From: Acidiluteibacter sp963716125
GTDB lineage: Bacteria; Bacteroidota; Bacteroidia; Flavobacteriales_E; Vicingaceae
Direction of reading: 5' to 3'
NCBI GenBank assembly: GCA_963716125.1
Contig: OY970294.1
Coordinates: 2,852,001 to 2,916,000, forward strand
Length of the DNA: 64,000 nucleotides
The notes under the pieces are model-generated. The model was not told the origin of the DNA. It saw only the letters and a list, made by a program, of their open reading frames with translations, and ran no database searches. A program made the position numbers and the translations under genes. Shown here one piece after another: positions 63,006 through 64,000 of this stretch. How positions within the stretch are numbered: position 1 is the stretch's first letter; each line of letters opens with the position of its first letter.

Positions 63006-63971
63006 TTAATAAATAGCGTTCTTCATCAAATAATTCTTCACATAATCTTCCACACCTTTTTCTAAAGTATAAAATTCTTTATCGTAACCAGCTGCTAGTA
63101 ACTTAGTCATATCAGCTTCCGTATAATATTGATATTTATCTCTAATATCTTCAGGTGTAGGCACAAAAGAAATATCTTCAGTTTTGCCCATTGCTCTGAA
63201 GGTGTTTTTTGCTAAGTCTAAAAATGTTCTAGCTGTGCCAGTTCCCAAATTGTACAAAGCAGATTTCGGTTGATTTTCCATCAACCAAATACAAACATTA
63301 ATTACATCTTTAACATAAATAAAATCTCTAATTTGCTCACCGTCTTTGTAATCGGGATTATGAGACATAAATAATTTCATTTTATCAGTTGCTCCTATTT
63401 GCTTAAAAGCATGAAATATAACAGAAGCCATTCTTCCTTTATGGTATTCATTGGGTCCATAAACATTAAAGAACTTTAAACCTGCCCAAAATGGAGGTTG
63501 ATTTTCTTGTTTTAAAGCCCATTTATCAAAATCATTCTTAGAATCACCATAAGGATTTAAGGGTTTTAATCGATTCACAATTTCATGATCGTCTTTAAAA
63601 CCAAACTCTCCCAAACCGTAAGTAGCTCCTGATGAAGCATAAACTAAAGGAATATTATTTTCGGTACAAATATTCCAAATATCCTTACTGTAATTGACAT
63701 TTAATTGATCAAAAATTTTAGAATCAAATTCGGTCGTATCTGTTCTAGCACCAATGTGATAAATGCCATCTATTTGTTTGCTATTTTGCTTGAACCAATT
63801 TATAAAAATATCTCTCTCAATTTTTTCAGAGAATTGAGCATTTTCTAAATTTCTAGATTTTTCAACTTTAGTAAAATCATCCACCAATATCAAATTGGTT
63901 TTGCCGTCATTATTTAATCTTGACACTAAGCAGCTGCCTATAAAACCTGCTGCACCTGTTACTACTATCAT
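63006..63971 (-). CDS. hldD: ADP-L-glycero-D-manno-heptose 6-epimerase
   Basis: 321 residues, extended SDR fold. N-terminal dinucleotide site TGAAGFIGSCLV (residues 5-16), DDFTKVEKSRNL, the Y-x-x-x-K pair in NPYGDSKNDFDKW near residue 142, and the substrate-binding FNVYGPNEYHKGRMASV near 170. It converts ADP-D-glycero- to ADP-L-glycero-manno-heptose for the LPS core. Complete; start ATG 63971, 29 bp from the edge of the window. First gene of a pair with the membrane protein at 1 bp. Confidence 0.9.
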   Translation of the reverse strand: MIVVTGAAGFIGSCLVSRLNNDGKTNLILVDDFTKVEKSRNLENAQFSEKIERDIFINWFKQNSKQIDGIYHIGARTDTTEFDSKIFDQLNVNYSKDIWNICTENNIPLVYASSGATYGLGEFGFKDDHEIVNRLKPLNPYGDSKNDFDKWALKQENQPPFWAGLKFFNVYGPNEYHKGRMASVIFHAFKQIGATDKMKLFMSHNPDYKDGEQIRDFIYVKDVINVCIWLMENQPKSALYNLGTGTARTFLDLAKNTFRAMGKTEDISFVPTPEDIRDKYQYYTEADMTKLLAAGYDKEFYTLEKGVEDYVKNYLMKNAIY

Positions 63972-64000
63972 GAAAGTTTATTGTTTATTAAAATATTTTT

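Overview
The window is AT-rich, gene-dense DNA of a member of the Bacteroidota. The evidence is the Por/T9SS C-terminal sorting tails on two secreted proteins, promoters of the TTG / TAnnTTTG type, almost no Shine-Dalgarno sites, and typical families (DUF6340, DUF4190 lipoproteins, the bifunctional DAHP synthase/chorismate mutase, topoisomerase IV ParE/ParC). Genus cannot be read from it. No rRNA, tRNA or CRISPR array was recognised.

Layout. 1-12.5 kb is an accessory region: short one- or two-gene units (S41 protease, zeta-like kinase pair, exported GNAT-like protein plus lipoprotein, esterase, AbiE toxin-antitoxin) separated by 100-200 bp imperfect palindromes whose outer ends carry TAAC and GTTA. 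Into it have gone an IS481 element, a solo end of the same IS481, an IS1595 element, and two almost identical 0.59 kb copies of an outer-membrane barrel gene. 12.5-24.7 kb is mostly chromosomal backbone: an alpha/beta hydrolase, three small ORFs, a LysR regulator divergent from a small gene plus dabB-dabA (DAB inorganic-carbon accumulation system), a DUF6340 lipoprotein followed by two paralogous DUF4190 lipoproteins, DAHP synthase/chorismate mutase and a PLP dehydratase/racemase. 24.7-32.8 kb encodes one giant T9SS cargo protein (FG-GAP, Ig-like, PA14, about 16 thrombospondin-type-3 units, sorting tail), split in this sequence by a one-base frameshift. 33-44.7 kb is housekeeping: parE-parC-rhomboid-pabC operon, ilvE, a MarR regulator, phoH-purC, and a SAM hydroxide adenosyltransferase with an ABM-domain gene.

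44.8-51 kb is a second accessory region: a RAYT-type (REP-associated) transposase gene carrying its own perfect 20-bp palindrome, several copies of an interspersed palindromic repeat (mostly as head-to-tail pairs), membrane-protein and YiiX-hydrolase genes, and a UPF0175/DUF3368 toxin-antitoxin pair. 51-56.6 kb holds secreted and envelope genes (TonB-like proteins, GH39-like glycosidase with T9SS tail). 56.6-64 kb ends with a YkgJ cysteine-cluster protein, alaS, an M23 peptidase, a MerR regulator, a polytopic membrane protein and the ADP-heptose epimerase hldD.

Four genes (giant T9SS protein, parE, DUF3368 toxin, a TonB-like gene) are broken by single-base indels, three of them at short homopolymers. 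Because parE is essential, sequencing or assembly error is the simplest reading, so the other breaks should not be taken as real without checking reads.
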